Position numbers and translations under genes: made by a program. Shown here piece after piece: positions 8,877 to 17,587 of a DNA stretch of 35,086 nt. The notes beneath the pieces are model-generated. The model was not told the DNA's origin. It was given only the letters and a program-made list of their open reading frames with translations, and searched no databases. The stretch comes from [Limnothrix rosea] IAM M-220. GTDB taxonomy: Bacteria > Cyanobacteriota > Cyanobacteriia > Cyanobacteriales > MRBY01. Every line of letters begins with the position of its first letter. The first letter of the stretch is position 1. The stretch lies in the NCBI RefSeq assembly GCF_001904615.1, contig NZ_MRBY01000043.1, positions 1-35,086 of the forward strand, given 5' to 3'.

Positions 8877-8932
8877 AATGGTTAGCGCAAGATGAAATAG
8901 ATGGCATAAGCATAGCGAAAAAAAGTAGTTAT

Positions 8933-8969
8933 AAAAAAGTCTCCGCAGGTTAGAGATAGTGCGGAGACT
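8933..8969 (-). terminator. Terminator of thrS
   Basis: On the minus strand AGTCTCCGCA and TGCGGAGACT form a perfect 10-base stem with a 12-base loop, followed by a run of T residues. It lies 37 bases past the thrS stop and upstream of mscS. Confidence 0.9.
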
Positions 8970-9005
8970 GAATGTTTTTCTTTAGAAAATGTTGTGGTTA
9001 AGGGT

Positions 9006-10820
9006 CTAGAAATTGGTGTGGTTTGTATTCGCTTCTACCAAACGTTCAACCACTTCTGCCATGGGCAAAGCTCCTAATTCACCGGAGGCACGGGTACGAA
9101 TGCTTAAGCTATTGGCTTCAACTTCCTTTGCGCCAGCGACTGCCATGACGGGAATTTTTTGCTTCTCGGCGTTACGAATGAGTTTACCGAGGCGATCGCC
9201 GGATGTATCAGCGACGGCACGAATCCCAAGGGCTTGGAGTGCTGCTGCTTTTTCTTTGGCATAGGGCAGGAAGTCATCGCCGACGGCAAGAATACGAACT
9301 TGCTCCGGTGCTAGCCACAATGGGAAATCTCCGGCATATTCTTCGATGAGAATGCCGATGAGACGTTCTAAAGATCCAAAGGGCGCACGGTGAATCATTA
9401 CAGGACGTTGGCGATCGCCGCTTTCATTGACATATTCCAGCTCAAAGCGTTCGGGGAGATTGTAATCCACTTGAACTGTTCCTAATTGCCATTCCCGCTC
9501 CAGTACATCTTGGAAAATGAAGTCCAGCTTAGGGCCATAGAATGCCGCTTCCCCTTCCGCTTCAAAGTGCTCCATATCAAGATCTACCACCGCTTTACGG
9601 ATGGCATTTTGCGCCTTTTCCCAAACCTCATCGGAACCAATATATTTGTCGGAGTTGGGATCGCGGAAACTCAAACGCGCCTTGAAATTTTTGAGCTGTA
9701 AACTCTTAAAGACCGTCAAAATCAGATCAACAACGTTAAAGAATTCTTTCTCAAGCTGATCAGGCGTAACGAAGAGGTGAGAGTCATCCACGGTAAAGCC
9801 GCGCACACGGGTTAAACCACCCAACTCACCGGATTGCTCATAGCGATAAACCGTACCGAATTCCGCCAAGCGCATCGGCAAATCACGGTAGGAACGTAAC
9901 TGATCCTTATAAATCTGGATGTGGAAAGGACAGTTCATCGGCTTCATCACAAAGCCCTGTTCTGCCAATTTCGCTTCTTCGCTTTCCGCCATCATGGGGA
10001 ACATATCTTCGCGATAGTTCTGCCAATGACCAGATGTTTTAAATAGATCAACCCGCGCAATGTGGGGAGTGACAACGCCTTGGTAGCCGCGCTTAGTCTG
10101 TTCGTCCTTTAGGAAATTTTCGAGGGTAGACCGAATCAAAGTTCCCTTGGGAGTCCAGAGGGGTAAACCAGGGCCAACGACATCAGAAAACAAAAATAAA
10201 CCGAGGTCTTTACCTAATTTACGGTGATCCCGCTTGAGGGCCTCTTCCTTACGGCGTTTGTATTCTTTGAGCTGTTCTGGGGTTTCCCAAGCTGTGCCAT
10301 AAATCCGCTGGAGCTGTTGATTATTTTCATCACCACGCCAGTAGGCTCCCGCTACCGATTCGAGGGCGATCGCCTTCGGATTTAGCTCACCAGTCGTTTC
10401 GACGTGGGGGCCAGCACAAAGATCCCACCACTTATCCTCCATGTGATAGAGCGTGATTGGTTCTTCGAGACCTTCAAGGATTTCGAGTTTGTAGGGTTCA
10501 TTGATTTCCTTGATGCGCTTTTCTGCTTCCTCGCGAGAAACCTCTTCCCGCACAACTGCATACTTTTTCTTGATGATCTTCACCATCTCTTTTTTGATGG
10601 TTTTGAGATCTTTATCAGTGAAGGGTTCTTCTTTATCGAAGTCGTAATAAAAACCGTTTTCCGTCCAAGGACCAATGGTCACCTGTGCATCGGGGAAAAT
10701 CTTTTGTACAGCCATGGCCATCACGTGGGATGCCGTGTGACGAATGCGCTTTAAATTCTCCGATTCACTGGTTTTCGGAAGTTTCATGGGTTCATGTTGA
10801 TCACCATTCGCTTCAGCCAT
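9006..10820 (-). CDS. thrS: Threonyl-tRNA synthetase
   Basis: 604 residues from the preferred start at 10820, which has AAGGAGAG about 10 bases upstream; an ATG at 10877 would add 19 residues but has no ribosome binding site. The enzyme charges tRNA-Thr. The editing-domain zinc-type motif is complete (HTASH, H28 and H32; CAGPH, C135 and H139). The class II catalytic core has motif 2 (TVYRYEQSGELGG) and the zinc ligands C297 (MNCPFH), H348 (DSHLF) and H477 (MIHRAPFGS). The C-terminal anticodon-binding domain is present. The N-terminal TGS domain found in E. coli ThrRS is missing, and the protein starts almost directly at the editing domain. It is a single-gene unit closed by the terminator at 8933-8969. 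Confidence 0.96.
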   Translation of the reverse strand: MAEANGDQHEPMKLPKTSESENLKRIRHTASHVMAMAVQKIFPDAQVTIGPWTENGFYYDFDKEEPFTDKDLKTIKKEMVKIIKKKYAVVREEVSREEAEKRIKEINEPYKLEILEGLEEPITLYHMEDKWWDLCAGPHVETTGELNPKAIALESVAGAYWRGDENNQQLQRIYGTAWETPEQLKEYKRRKEEALKRDHRKLGKDLGLFLFSDVVGPGLPLWTPKGTLIRSTLENFLKDEQTKRGYQGVVTPHIARVDLFKTSGHWQNYREDMFPMMAESEEAKLAEQGFVMKPMNCPFHIQIYKDQLRSYRDLPMRLAEFGTVYRYEQSGELGGLTRVRGFTVDDSHLFVTPDQLEKEFFNVVDLILTVFKSLQLKNFKARLSFRDPNSDKYIGSDEVWEKAQNAIRKAVVDLDMEHFEAEGEAAFYGPKLDFIFQDVLEREWQLGTVQVDYNLPERFELEYVNESGDRQRPVMIHRAPFGSLERLIGILIEEYAGDFPLWLAPEQVRILAVGDDFLPYAKEKAAALQALGIRAVADTSGDRLGKLIRNAEKQKIPVMAVAGAKEVEANSLSIRTRASGELGALPMAEVVERLVEANTNHTNF

Positions 10821-11028
10821 GCTCACTTTCTCTCCTTGGATATTTTCTTCTACAAAAGTTGTTCTGAACTTATCCATGGTATCCGTTCTGCGTTCTCTCT
10901 ATCCATGGTTACGGTATTTTTCCTGAATTTCTCTGGCATTCGCTGGACTTCTCAAACAAGTAAGACTGATTGAAAAAGGTTTAATTGGGGATGGGACAAG
11001 ATGGATAAACACGATTCAGCAGCAAATT

Positions 11029-11343
11029 ATGGCATGCCAAGGTCATTTAGAAGCTTATGGGGAGCAGCGTTGGGAAGGTCGTATCGAATTCTGTTTTTTT
11101 GATACCGACCAAAATGAACTGGTTTTCCTCAAAAACGGCGATCGCCTCACAATCTATGCAGAAGATAATTCTGTCCTGTGGTCTGGCGAGATTCAGTTTG
11201 TACGATGAGGTTGGTTTGACCGACATCAATTAGACCTAGACATCGGGTCAGGTATTAAGCAAAAGACTGTTTCCTACAGCGATTGGATGGCATGGTTTTG
11301 GCACAAACCATCTTTCAAAGCTTTCTTAAAAACCAAAGAATAA
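11029..11343 (+). pseudogene. Conserved-looking hypothetical gene with an in-frame TGA
   Basis: From ATG 11029 the frame reads MACQGHLEAYGEQRWEG..., stops at TGA 11206-11208 after EIQFVR, and continues in the same frame with GWFDRHQLDLDI... to ...SDWMAWFWHKPSF and a TAA at 11341. The 103-residue whole reads as one compact protein: an acidic beta-rich first half and a WFWHKP motif near the end. I seem to recall similar small proteins in other cyanobacteria but know no function. A CGA to TGA change would explain the stop. The frame is also open for about 37 codons before the ATG, without a good start. The product may be truncated or the gene dead. Confidence 0.6.
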
Positions 11344-11353
11344 ATAATGGCGA

Positions 11354-11574
11354 TCACCATTCAAAGTCTGACAGTGGTTCGTCAAAGTTATCGGCAATCC
11401 AAATAAGATCTTGATCAGACCCGAATAAAAGTGGGCGTTGTTTTACAAGGATCAGAGGCGAAATTTTGATCGACTCTTGATCATTTTTTTGATGATAATT
11501 TCTTCGCCAGTAAATGCTTTCTCTAAAAGTTCGGAAATTTGGGCGATCGCCTGTTTTAGTTGGATAGTTTCCAT
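11354..11574 (-). pseudogene. Phd/YefM-type antitoxin gene with a frameshift
   Basis: The ATG at 11574 has GGAG about 10 bases upstream and encodes METIQLKQAIAQISELLEKA then FTGEEIIIKK, the usual start of a Phd-family antitoxin. A run of seven A residues (11484-11490) then shifts the frame, giving an early TGA. With one extra base the frame continues as NDQESIKISP, ...RPLLFGSDQDLIWIADNFDE and PLSDFEW, the typical C-terminus of cyanobacterial antitoxins of this kind. No PIN or RelE toxin follows; the next sequence is the convergent broken gene ending at 11343. It is therefore an orphan. Transcriptional slippage on the A run could still give some full-length product. Confidence 0.7.
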
Positions 11575-11655
11575 CGTTTTCTACTCCAGTTGGAAGCGAT
11601 TGTTTTAATTTTAATTCGTAATTCTAATTATTTTTTGCTCCTCTATGATTAGGAT

Positions 11656-12222
11656 TTACTCTGAAAGCCACCCGAATAATTCACCAATCGTTAAAGCTCG
11701 CCCATCCATAAAATCTGGCATTAACAGAGAATCATTTGATTGATCAAACACTGCCATTTCTTGGCGTGGTTGATAGACAAAGATAGTTCGTTCGTGAGAA
11801 TCAATCAGCCAACCCATCTGAGTGCCATATTTGAGGCAATGCACAATATTTTTGGTGACTTTAGTTTGACTTTGGCTCGGCGATAAAATTTCAATTGTCC
11901 AATCAGGAGCCAGACTAAATATATTCGCAATTTCCCCATTTTTATCGCGGGGCAACTGTTCCCACCGAAAGACGGCAATATCTGGCACAACAGAGCGATC
12001 GCCAAAAGTACATCTCAGCTCTGGCAAAGCGCGGGCGATCCGTTGCCGTTTCACTGCCCCATTAATGAATGGCACTAGTTCACCTTGGAGCAGACTATGC
12101 CTGCCTTGGGGCATGGGTTTTTGGATAATTTGACCGTCGAGATATTCGCTAGCAGGCGTAGTTTCAGGTTGTTGCAAAAATTCAGTCAGGGTAAGCACTT
12201 TGCCGTGGATTTTCTGTGCCAT
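11656..12222 (-). CDS. Uma2-family (DUF820) protein, restriction-endonuclease fold
   Basis: 188 residues of a family that is very abundant in cyanobacteria and has the PD-(D/E)xK nuclease fold. The core motif is visible: VVPDIAVF with D81, then WTIEILSPSQS with E111, and a following lysine (K121 or K124). The start has GGAG six bases upstream. The gene ends 82 bases before the broken antitoxin gene on the same strand, so they may share a transcript. Its biological role is unknown. Members occur in dozens of copies per cyanobacterial genome and are often viewed as mobile or selfish, which fits the decayed surroundings. Confidence 0.9.
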   Translation of the reverse strand: MAQKIHGKVLTLTEFLQQPETTPASEYLDGQIIQKPMPQGRHSLLQGELVPFINGAVKRQRIARALPELRCTFGDRSVVPDIAVFRWEQLPRDKNGEIANIFSLAPDWTIEILSPSQSQTKVTKNIVHCLKYGTQMGWLIDSHERTIFVYQPRQEMAVFDQSNDSLLMPDFMDGRALTIGELFGWLSE

Positions 12223-12337
12223 ACGTTCTCCCTTAAATCTCGATAGTGCGCAACGATGCCATTATTTTAGCGACTCCCAAAAGACAAGATTCCTGACAAC
12301 AAATCAAGTTCGTTAATCTTCCCTCAGAAAACGTAAT

Positions 12338-12365
12338 ATCCTGCAAGGCGATCGCCTTGCAGGAT
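12338..12365. repeat. 28-base perfect palindrome centred on a HIP1 site
   Basis: ATCCTGCAAGGCGA followed by its exact reverse complement TCGCCTTGCAGGAT. The centre is the octamer GCGATCGC. It lies 63 bases before the crtE start and about 115 bases before the Uma2-family gene, which reads away on the other strand. No T run follows on either strand, so it is not a typical terminator. It could be an operator or a decayed mobile repeat. Confidence 0.7.
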
Positions 12366-12428
12366 CAAAGATGGCGACAAAGAATTGTAGAATAATCTTG
12401 AAAAAATCATCAGTCCCAAAACATAGAA

Positions 12429-13337
12429 ATGGTAGTAGCAGACGCTCAGGAACAGGAATTCTCTCTGGATCAGTACCTCAAAGAAAAAAAGACCATTGTT
12501 GAAGCCGCCCTTGATCAGTCTGTGGTGATTGACGAGCCTGTCACTGTCTATGAGGCGATGCGCTATTCCCTACTAGCAGGTGGTAAGCGTTTACGACCCA
12601 TCTTATGTTTAGCAGCCTGTGAGATGCTCGGTGGCACAGCGGAGATGGCAATGAATACAGCCTGTGCCTTGGAAATGATTCACACCATGTCGCTGATTCA
12701 CGACGATTTACCCGCCATGGACAATGACGATTTGCGGCGCGGTAAACCCACAAACCATAAAGTTTACGGTGAAGATATTGCGATTTTGGCGGGAGATGGA
12801 TTGCTGTCCTACGCCTTTGAATATGTGGCTCGCACCAAAAATGTCCCTGCGGAACGGTTGTTGCAGGTGGTGATTCGTCTCGGTCAAGCGGTCGGTGCAG
12901 AAGGCTTGGTTGGCGGTCAAGTGGTCGATCTTCAGTCAGAGGGAAAGACAGATATTACTGAGGAAACCCTTACCTTTATTCATACCCATAAAACTGGGGC
13001 ATTGCTGGAAGTCTGTGTGACATCGGGCGCAATTTTAGCGGGTGCAACGGAGGCAGAAATTTTGAAGCTGCAAAAATATGCCCAAAATATTGGTCTCGCA
13101 TTCCAGATTGTCGATGATATTCTTGATATCACCCAGACGGCAGAAGAGCTAGGGAAAACGGCGGGGAAAGACCTTGATGCCCAGAAGGCAACTTATCCGA
13201 GTATTTGGGGTTTAGAAAAGTCTAAAGCTGAAGCTCAACGGCTTACTGAGGAGGCGATCGCCTCCCTAGGGGAGTATGGTGAAGGAGCGGCTCCGCTAAA
13301 AGCCCTTGCTGAATACATTGTTAACCGCAAAAATTGA
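12429..13337 (+). CDS. crtE: Geranylgeranyl diphosphate synthase
   Basis: A 302-residue trans-prenyltransferase that adds isopentenyl diphosphate units to make the C20 precursor of carotenoids, phytyl chains and quinones. The first aspartate-rich motif is DDLPAMD (92-98) followed by DDLRRG. The second is DDILD (229-233) followed by K and the AGKD motif. GGKRLRP (51-57) binds the diphosphate. The length is typical. It is followed after 22 bases by a DUF212 gene on the same strand, an arrangement I recall from other cyanobacteria, and the two are probably one operon. Carotenoid and chlorophyll supply links it functionally to acsF, though not by position. Confidence 0.94.
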   Translation: MVVADAQEQEFSLDQYLKEKKTIVEAALDQSVVIDEPVTVYEAMRYSLLAGGKRLRPILCLAACEMLGGTAEMAMNTACALEMIHTMSLIHDDLPAMDNDDLRRGKPTNHKVYGEDIAILAGDGLLSYAFEYVARTKNVPAERLLQVVIRLGQAVGAEGLVGGQVVDLQSEGKTDITEETLTFIHTHKTGALLEVCVTSGAILAGATEAEILKLQKYAQNIGLAFQIVDDILDITQTAEELGKTAGKDLDAQKATYPSIWGLEKSKAEAQRLTEEAIASLGEYGEGAAPLKALAEYIVNRKN

Positions 13338-13359
13338 GCCTGACGACAGCCAAAGTATC

Positions 13360-13815
13360 ATGCAAGAACTTAACTCGGTTTTCCACAACCAAATTTTAAT
13401 TGTCGCACTGGTCGCCTGTGTCACTGCCCAGCTCCTCAAAGTCCCCATTGACCTAATTCGTCATCGAAGGGTTAATATTCGCTCGATGTTTAGTTCTGGT
13501 GGGATGCCCAGTGCCCACTCAGCCCTTGTGGGTGCTTTAGCGACTAGTGTGGGACAGGCCAAAGGTTGGGATACGTCGGAGTTTGCGATCGCCTGTTTAT
13601 TTGCGGTGATTGTCATGTATGATGCCGCTGGAGTGCGTCAGGCTGCCGGAAAGCAAGCAAAAATCCTCAATCAAATTGTAGAGGATATGTTCCAAGAAAA
13701 AGAGTTCAGCGAAGAACGACTAAAAGAACTTTTAGGTCATACCCCCGTACAGGTGCTTGTGGGATTGTCCCTCGGTATTTCTATTGCCTTTATCGCCAGC
13801 ACACGATTTGCATAA
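13360..13815 (+). CDS. Divergent PAP2-family (DUF212) membrane protein
   Basis: 151 residues starting MQELNSVFHNQ. The frame is open a further 18 codons upstream into crtE, but the ATG at 13360 follows the crtE stop by 22 bases and matches the family start. The motif SSGGMPSAHSALVGAL (about 45-60) is the phosphatase/haloperoxidase-like core with its conserved histidine, and DAAGVRQAAGKQA follows. There are two or three membrane helices (about 10-30, 75-92 and 130-148). Its closeness to crtE suggests work on a prenyl diphosphate or lipid phosphate, but that is inference from position only. Confidence 0.9.
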   Translation: MQELNSVFHNQILIVALVACVTAQLLKVPIDLIRHRRVNIRSMFSSGGMPSAHSALVGALATSVGQAKGWDTSEFAIACLFAVIVMYDAAGVRQAAGKQAKILNQIVEDMFQEKEFSEERLKELLGHTPVQVLVGLSLGISIAFIASTRFA

Positions 13816-13946
13816 CACAACAAAACGATCAAGTACTTTATTCAAAGCAGATTTTTTGCTTGTATTTTAGTAAGTTGCATATAGGGAAGTAGAATTGATG
13901 CCCCTAATTTTCACGCTATCTTCATTTTTTTGACCAACTTTTTGTT

Positions 13947-14495
13947 ATGAAATATTCTGCGGCTTTGAGTTTTGCGGCGATCGCCACTTGCACCACGGTA
14001 GGTATCGCAGTAGCACACCAGCAACCCTCCACCTCTGTTTCCCCTCATCCATCAGCGAACTTCATTGCTCACCACCACCCTGCTGAGGTCATTACTCACC
14101 ACCAACCAACAGAATCCCTTTCCCACCACCAACCGACAGAATCCTTTGCTCACCATAAACCAGATATAAGTGTTGCCCGCAACTCCACCATTAACTGGGA
14201 CACCGCCCCAAACGACTTTAATTTACGCGGCAAATCTGGACAATATTTCAGCTTCAACTGCCCTCCCGGCAATGCGGATCAACCTGTATGGGGCACAGAT
14301 ATCTATACCGATGGCTCCTCTATTTGCGCTGCCGCTGTCCATGCAGGTCACCTAGATGCCCAGAGCGGCGGCAATATCACCCTAGAGCTCATGGGGTCGC
14401 AAAACTATTATGAAGGGAGCGATCGCCACGGCATTGAAACCAACAGTTATGGCTCTTGGAGTGGGAGTTTTCGCTTTGTGAAGGCTACCGAATAA
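13947..14495 (+). CDS. Secreted LCCL-domain protein with histidine-rich 9-residue repeats
   Basis: 182 residues. A signal peptide ends near residue 23 (IAVA before H). Residues 42-77 are four tandem 9-residue units: HHHPAEVIT, HHQPTESLS, HHQPTESFA and HHKPDISVA. Residues 82-178 are an LCCL domain, recognisable from FSFNCPPG (C105), PVWGTDIYTDGSSICAAAVHAG (C127), the GG at 141-142, YYEGSDRHGI and SGSFRF. LCCL domains are extracellular and thought to bind lipids or polysaccharides. The histidine pairs could bind Zn, Cu or Ni, which is inference. It is a single gene with its own upstream region of 130 bases. The repeats use near-identical codons and may be a recent expansion. Confidence 0.88.
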   Translation: MKYSAALSFAAIATCTTVGIAVAHQQPSTSVSPHPSANFIAHHHPAEVITHHQPTESLSHHQPTESFAHHKPDISVARNSTINWDTAPNDFNLRGKSGQYFSFNCPPGNADQPVWGTDIYTDGSSICAAAVHAGHLDAQSGGNITLELMGSQNYYEGSDRHGIETNSYGSWSGSFRFVKATE

Positions 14496-14860
14496 CCAAT
14501 TTCACAACTCAACTCTCACAACTCGCTGATAAAACGCGCTGATAAAAAAATAAAAAAATCTTTCTCTTTCGTTATCTACTAGGGAGGAGGATTTTTTTTC
14601 TGCCAATAATGGCGGCGATTAGGAAAGAAACCATGGCAATACTTCTAGGGAATCAACGTGTATTCGGGTGAAAGAATTGCACCGAAAACCTTTAGAGAAA
14701 CGGACTTATACTAATCTGGCTAGCCTTAACCATAACCGTTTTTTTACATAGTCAAAGTCATCAAGATTAAGACATTTGATAAATTTTGAAGCTTTATTCT
14801 ATAAAGGTTGAATCTGTTAAACCCCTACTAATCTTGCCGACTACAGCTATAAACAACAAT
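14496..14860. other. Intergenic stretch without a supported gene
   Basis: AT-rich spacer between the LCCL gene and the convergent aminotransferase gene. GCTGATAAAA occurs twice (14525 and 14539), then an A-rich run and a T-rich run (about 14555-14600) that might end transcription of the LCCL gene. I see no coding frame of useful length and no RNA gene. Confidence 0.4.
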
Positions 14861-14898
14861 CAAAAAAAATAAAGCCCAACTTTACTAGAAAGTTAGGC
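14861..14898 (-). terminator. Terminator of the aminotransferase gene
   Basis: On the minus strand GCCTAACTTT pairs with AAAGTTGGGC (one T-G pair), followed by TTTATTTTTTTT. It starts 42 bases past the aminotransferase stop. Confidence 0.8.
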
Positions 14899-14939
14899 AA
14901 AATTAGACCTAAATCATGATTTGGATTGACAACAATAAA

Positions 14940-16091
14940 TTAGGATTGTTGAAACACACTGGCCGCAGCTTTAAGACCAGCACCCGCTTCAAAATCTGTA
15001 TGACCAAGACTTTGTAATGTGGCTTCGAGCGCGGCGATCGCCGTGATGACATCCCGTTCATGGACAAAGCCAAGGTGACCGATGCGGAAAATTTTACCTT
15101 TGTAATCATCTTGACCACCCGCTAAAGCAATATCAAACTGCGATCGCATCGCCTTCCGAATATCCTCAGCACCAATGGGCGAAGGATCAACAGATGTCAC
15201 AGCCTTACTGGCATTGCTATCCGGCGCAAAGGTTTTGAGACCAAGAGCTTTGATTGCGGCGCGAGTCGCTTCGGTGAGACGTGCGTGGCGGGCAAAGATA
15301 TTTTCTAAGCCCTCTCGCTTCATCATTTGTAATGCTGTTTGTAAACCAAAAATCAGATTCACTGGCGGTGTAAAAGGCGTTGTATTCTTCGCGAGGCTCT
15401 TTTTCGCTGATTTTAAATCAAGGTAAAAACGAGGAATTTTGGCGTTTTCGTAGGCCGCCCAAGCTTTATCGCTGACGGAGACAAAACCCAAACCCGGTGG
15501 CAACATAAAGCCTTTTTGGGAGCCGGTAGCAACAACATCTAGACCCCATTCATCAACGGGGACATTGCAAGATCCCATGCTGGTGACAGAATCGACGATC
15601 ATTAATGCGCCATGGTCTTTGACGTAACCGCTAATGGTTTCAAGGTCATTTAAAACACCTGTCGATGTTTCAGAGTGGGTGACCACAACACCTTTAATTT
15701 CTTTATTAGTATCCGCTGCTAATTTTGCTTTAAAGGCTTCTGGATCGAGAGCTTCTCCCCAAGGTGCTTCGATACGCTCGACATCCATGCCGTAGGTTTC
15801 GCAAATAATTGCCCAGCGATCGCCGAATTTACCATTAGTGCCGACAAGAACCTTATCACTAGAGTCGAGGAAATTAATTAAACCAGCTTCCATCGCGCCA
15901 GTACCACTAGCTGCGAGACAAAACACATCATTTTTCGTTTGGAAGAGCCACTGGAGATTTTCGGTTACCTCCGCCATAATTTCGCTAAAGGCTCCGCTGC
16001 GGTGACCGATGGGATGCTTTGCCATCGCCAAGAGGACGCTTTCCGGTACCGGTGTTGGCCCCGGAATCATCAACATATGTTTGTCTTCCAT
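14940..16091 (-). CDS. Alanine/serine-glyoxylate-type aminotransferase (class V)
   Basis: A 383-residue PLP enzyme of fold type I. The PLP lysine is K193 in GSQKGFMLPPG, the ring-stacking aspartate is D167 in IVDSVTSMG, and the N-terminal MIPGPTPVPESV is typical of the alanine-glyoxylate/serine-pyruvate group. In cyanobacteria these are often annotated as soluble hydrogenase 42 kDa subunit, a historical misnomer. The likely job is transamination of glyoxylate to glycine in photorespiration. The exact amino donor cannot be read from the sequence. It forms a single-gene unit with its own terminator and is divergent from the TMEM43-like gene, with a 278-base spacer between them that holds no supported gene. 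Confidence 0.92.
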   Translation of the reverse strand: MEDKHMLMIPGPTPVPESVLLAMAKHPIGHRSGAFSEIMAEVTENLQWLFQTKNDVFCLAASGTGAMEAGLINFLDSSDKVLVGTNGKFGDRWAIICETYGMDVERIEAPWGEALDPEAFKAKLAADTNKEIKGVVVTHSETSTGVLNDLETISGYVKDHGALMIVDSVTSMGSCNVPVDEWGLDVVATGSQKGFMLPPGLGFVSVSDKAWAAYENAKIPRFYLDLKSAKKSLAKNTTPFTPPVNLIFGLQTALQMMKREGLENIFARHARLTEATRAAIKALGLKTFAPDSNASKAVTSVDPSPIGAEDIRKAMRSQFDIALAGGQDDYKGKIFRIGHLGFVHERDVITAIAALEATLQSLGHTDFEAGAGLKAAASVFQQS

Positions 16092-16369
16092 GGTTTATTT
16101 TTCCTCACATAAATTTTGTCTGAGAACGCCGCCACCCAATAGGGTTCGATGGTTTTGCAGAGCTAAATCCTATCCTATGGGATCGCCCAAATCAAGAATT
16201 GATTCTCCTCATAGACATTCACGAAGAGTAACATCCTGCCAAACAGAGGTCAGACAACGTTACAGATGGTTGCAAAGGATCACAAAACTCGAAAATTTAT
16301 CACCTAAGACCTATCCTAAAATCATCATTTTTTAAATCAACTCACCACCATAAAAATTTAGCTTTCGCC

Positions 16370-17497
16370 ATGAGTGATCAAGTCGTTAGAACGGAAACCA
16401 CAGGTTATTTTGAGCGCATTAAAAACTCCATTATTGGTGTGTTCTTAGGCATTGTGCTGTTTTTGGCAGCCTTTGGTGTTTTGTACTGGAATGAGGGACG
16501 AGTTGATTTATCGAAGGTGGTAAAAAAGGCCACTGAAATTCCAGCCACAGGTGTGCCGACAGTCGATATTGGCGAATTTGTTTCCGTCACTGGCACTTTA
16601 GCCAGCCCTGAAACCCTTGGCGATAACCCCTATTTGAGTGCGGGCGATTATATCGCTCTGAGACGACGCTCAGAAATGTTTGCGTGGGTAGAAAATACCC
16701 AAACGGAAACGAAAAAAAATACAGGTGGCTCCGAAACAAAAACGACGACTTATTCCTATTCAAAGCAATGGGAGAGTAACCCTGCTAATTCTTCTGGTTT
16801 TGAGCGGCCTGCTGGTCATAAAAATCCAACTAAAACTATTGATGATGCTAGTTTGAAAGTGAGGACAGCCAATGTTGGTGATTTCAAATTAGATTTAGCG
16901 AATTTGTCTTATCCGATTTCAGACAACGTTAAGCTTTCGCCCCAAAATGTTTCGCCAGAGTATCAATCTCAGCAATCGGGTAACTATATTTTTCTCGGCA
17001 CAGGGACGCTACAAGCTCCTAATGTTGGTGATATACGCCTTAGCTACAAGGCGCTACCTGGCAATATTCAAACTACGGTTTTTGGGGAATTTTCAGCGCC
17101 ACAGAATCTATCACCCCACAAAATTCGCGGTATTTCTGTTTATCGTCTCCTAAAGGGAACCCGTGAACAGGCGATCGCCTCCCTTGCCTCCTCCCACAAA
17201 ACAATGACTTGGATTTTACGCGGCGTAGGGTTTGGCATGATGTGGATTGGCCTAACCATGATGGTTGAACCCTTAAGTGTTGTGCTTGACTTTATTCCAT
17301 TTATTGGCGGACTCAGCCGAAATGCGTCAGGATTTGTCGCGTTTATCCTTGCCGCAATTTTATCGAGCGCAACAATCCTCATTTCAATTGTTTTGCACAG
17401 CCCAATTATGATCTTTTTAGCCCTTGGACTCAGTGGCTTTGTTGCCTACCGTTGGACAAAACGCCGCAAAAATAAAACTGCCGACGCATCTGCTTAG
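16370..17497 (+). CDS. TMEM43/LUMA-family membrane protein
   Basis: 375 residues. One membrane helix lies at about 22-41 (IIGVFLGIVLFLAAFGVLYW) followed by the family signature WNEGR. A long soluble middle section of about 230 residues follows, then three helices near the C-terminus (about 280-300, 318-342 and 344-360) and a basic tail. This arrangement is that of TMEM43, a eukaryotic inner nuclear envelope protein with scattered bacterial homologues of unknown function. The middle part should face the periplasm or lumen. The gene stands alone and is closed by a hairpin terminator. The family call is good; no function can be offered. Confidence 0.85.
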   Translation: MSDQVVRTETTGYFERIKNSIIGVFLGIVLFLAAFGVLYWNEGRVDLSKVVKKATEIPATGVPTVDIGEFVSVTGTLASPETLGDNPYLSAGDYIALRRRSEMFAWVENTQTETKKNTGGSETKTTTYSYSKQWESNPANSSGFERPAGHKNPTKTIDDASLKVRTANVGDFKLDLANLSYPISDNVKLSPQNVSPEYQSQQSGNYIFLGTGTLQAPNVGDIRLSYKALPGNIQTTVFGEFSAPQNLSPHKIRGISVYRLLKGTREQAIASLASSHKTMTWILRGVGFGMMWIGLTMMVEPLSVVLDFIPFIGGLSRNASGFVAFILAAILSSATILISIVLHSPIMIFLALGLSGFVAYRWTKRRKNKTADASA

Positions 17498-17520
17498 ACT
17501 GAGATTGTGAAGTTTTTAAG

Positions 17521-17557
17521 AGTGGCGATTATCAAAAATGATCGCCACTAGCTTTTT
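17521..17557 (+). terminator. Terminator after the TMEM43-like gene
   Basis: AGTGGCGAT (17521-17529) and ATCGCCACT (17541-17549) form a perfect 9-base stem with an 11-base loop, followed by GC and five T residues. It lies between convergent genes and may serve both. Confidence 0.85.
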
Positions 17558-17587
17558 ATATTTTATTTTTCATTAGGCTGATGAAAG

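Noticed and set aside
16009-16335. Plus-strand frame of 108 codons upstream of the TMEM43-like gene
   Set aside because: Starts antisense inside the aminotransferase gene and continues in the spacer with unlikely composition.
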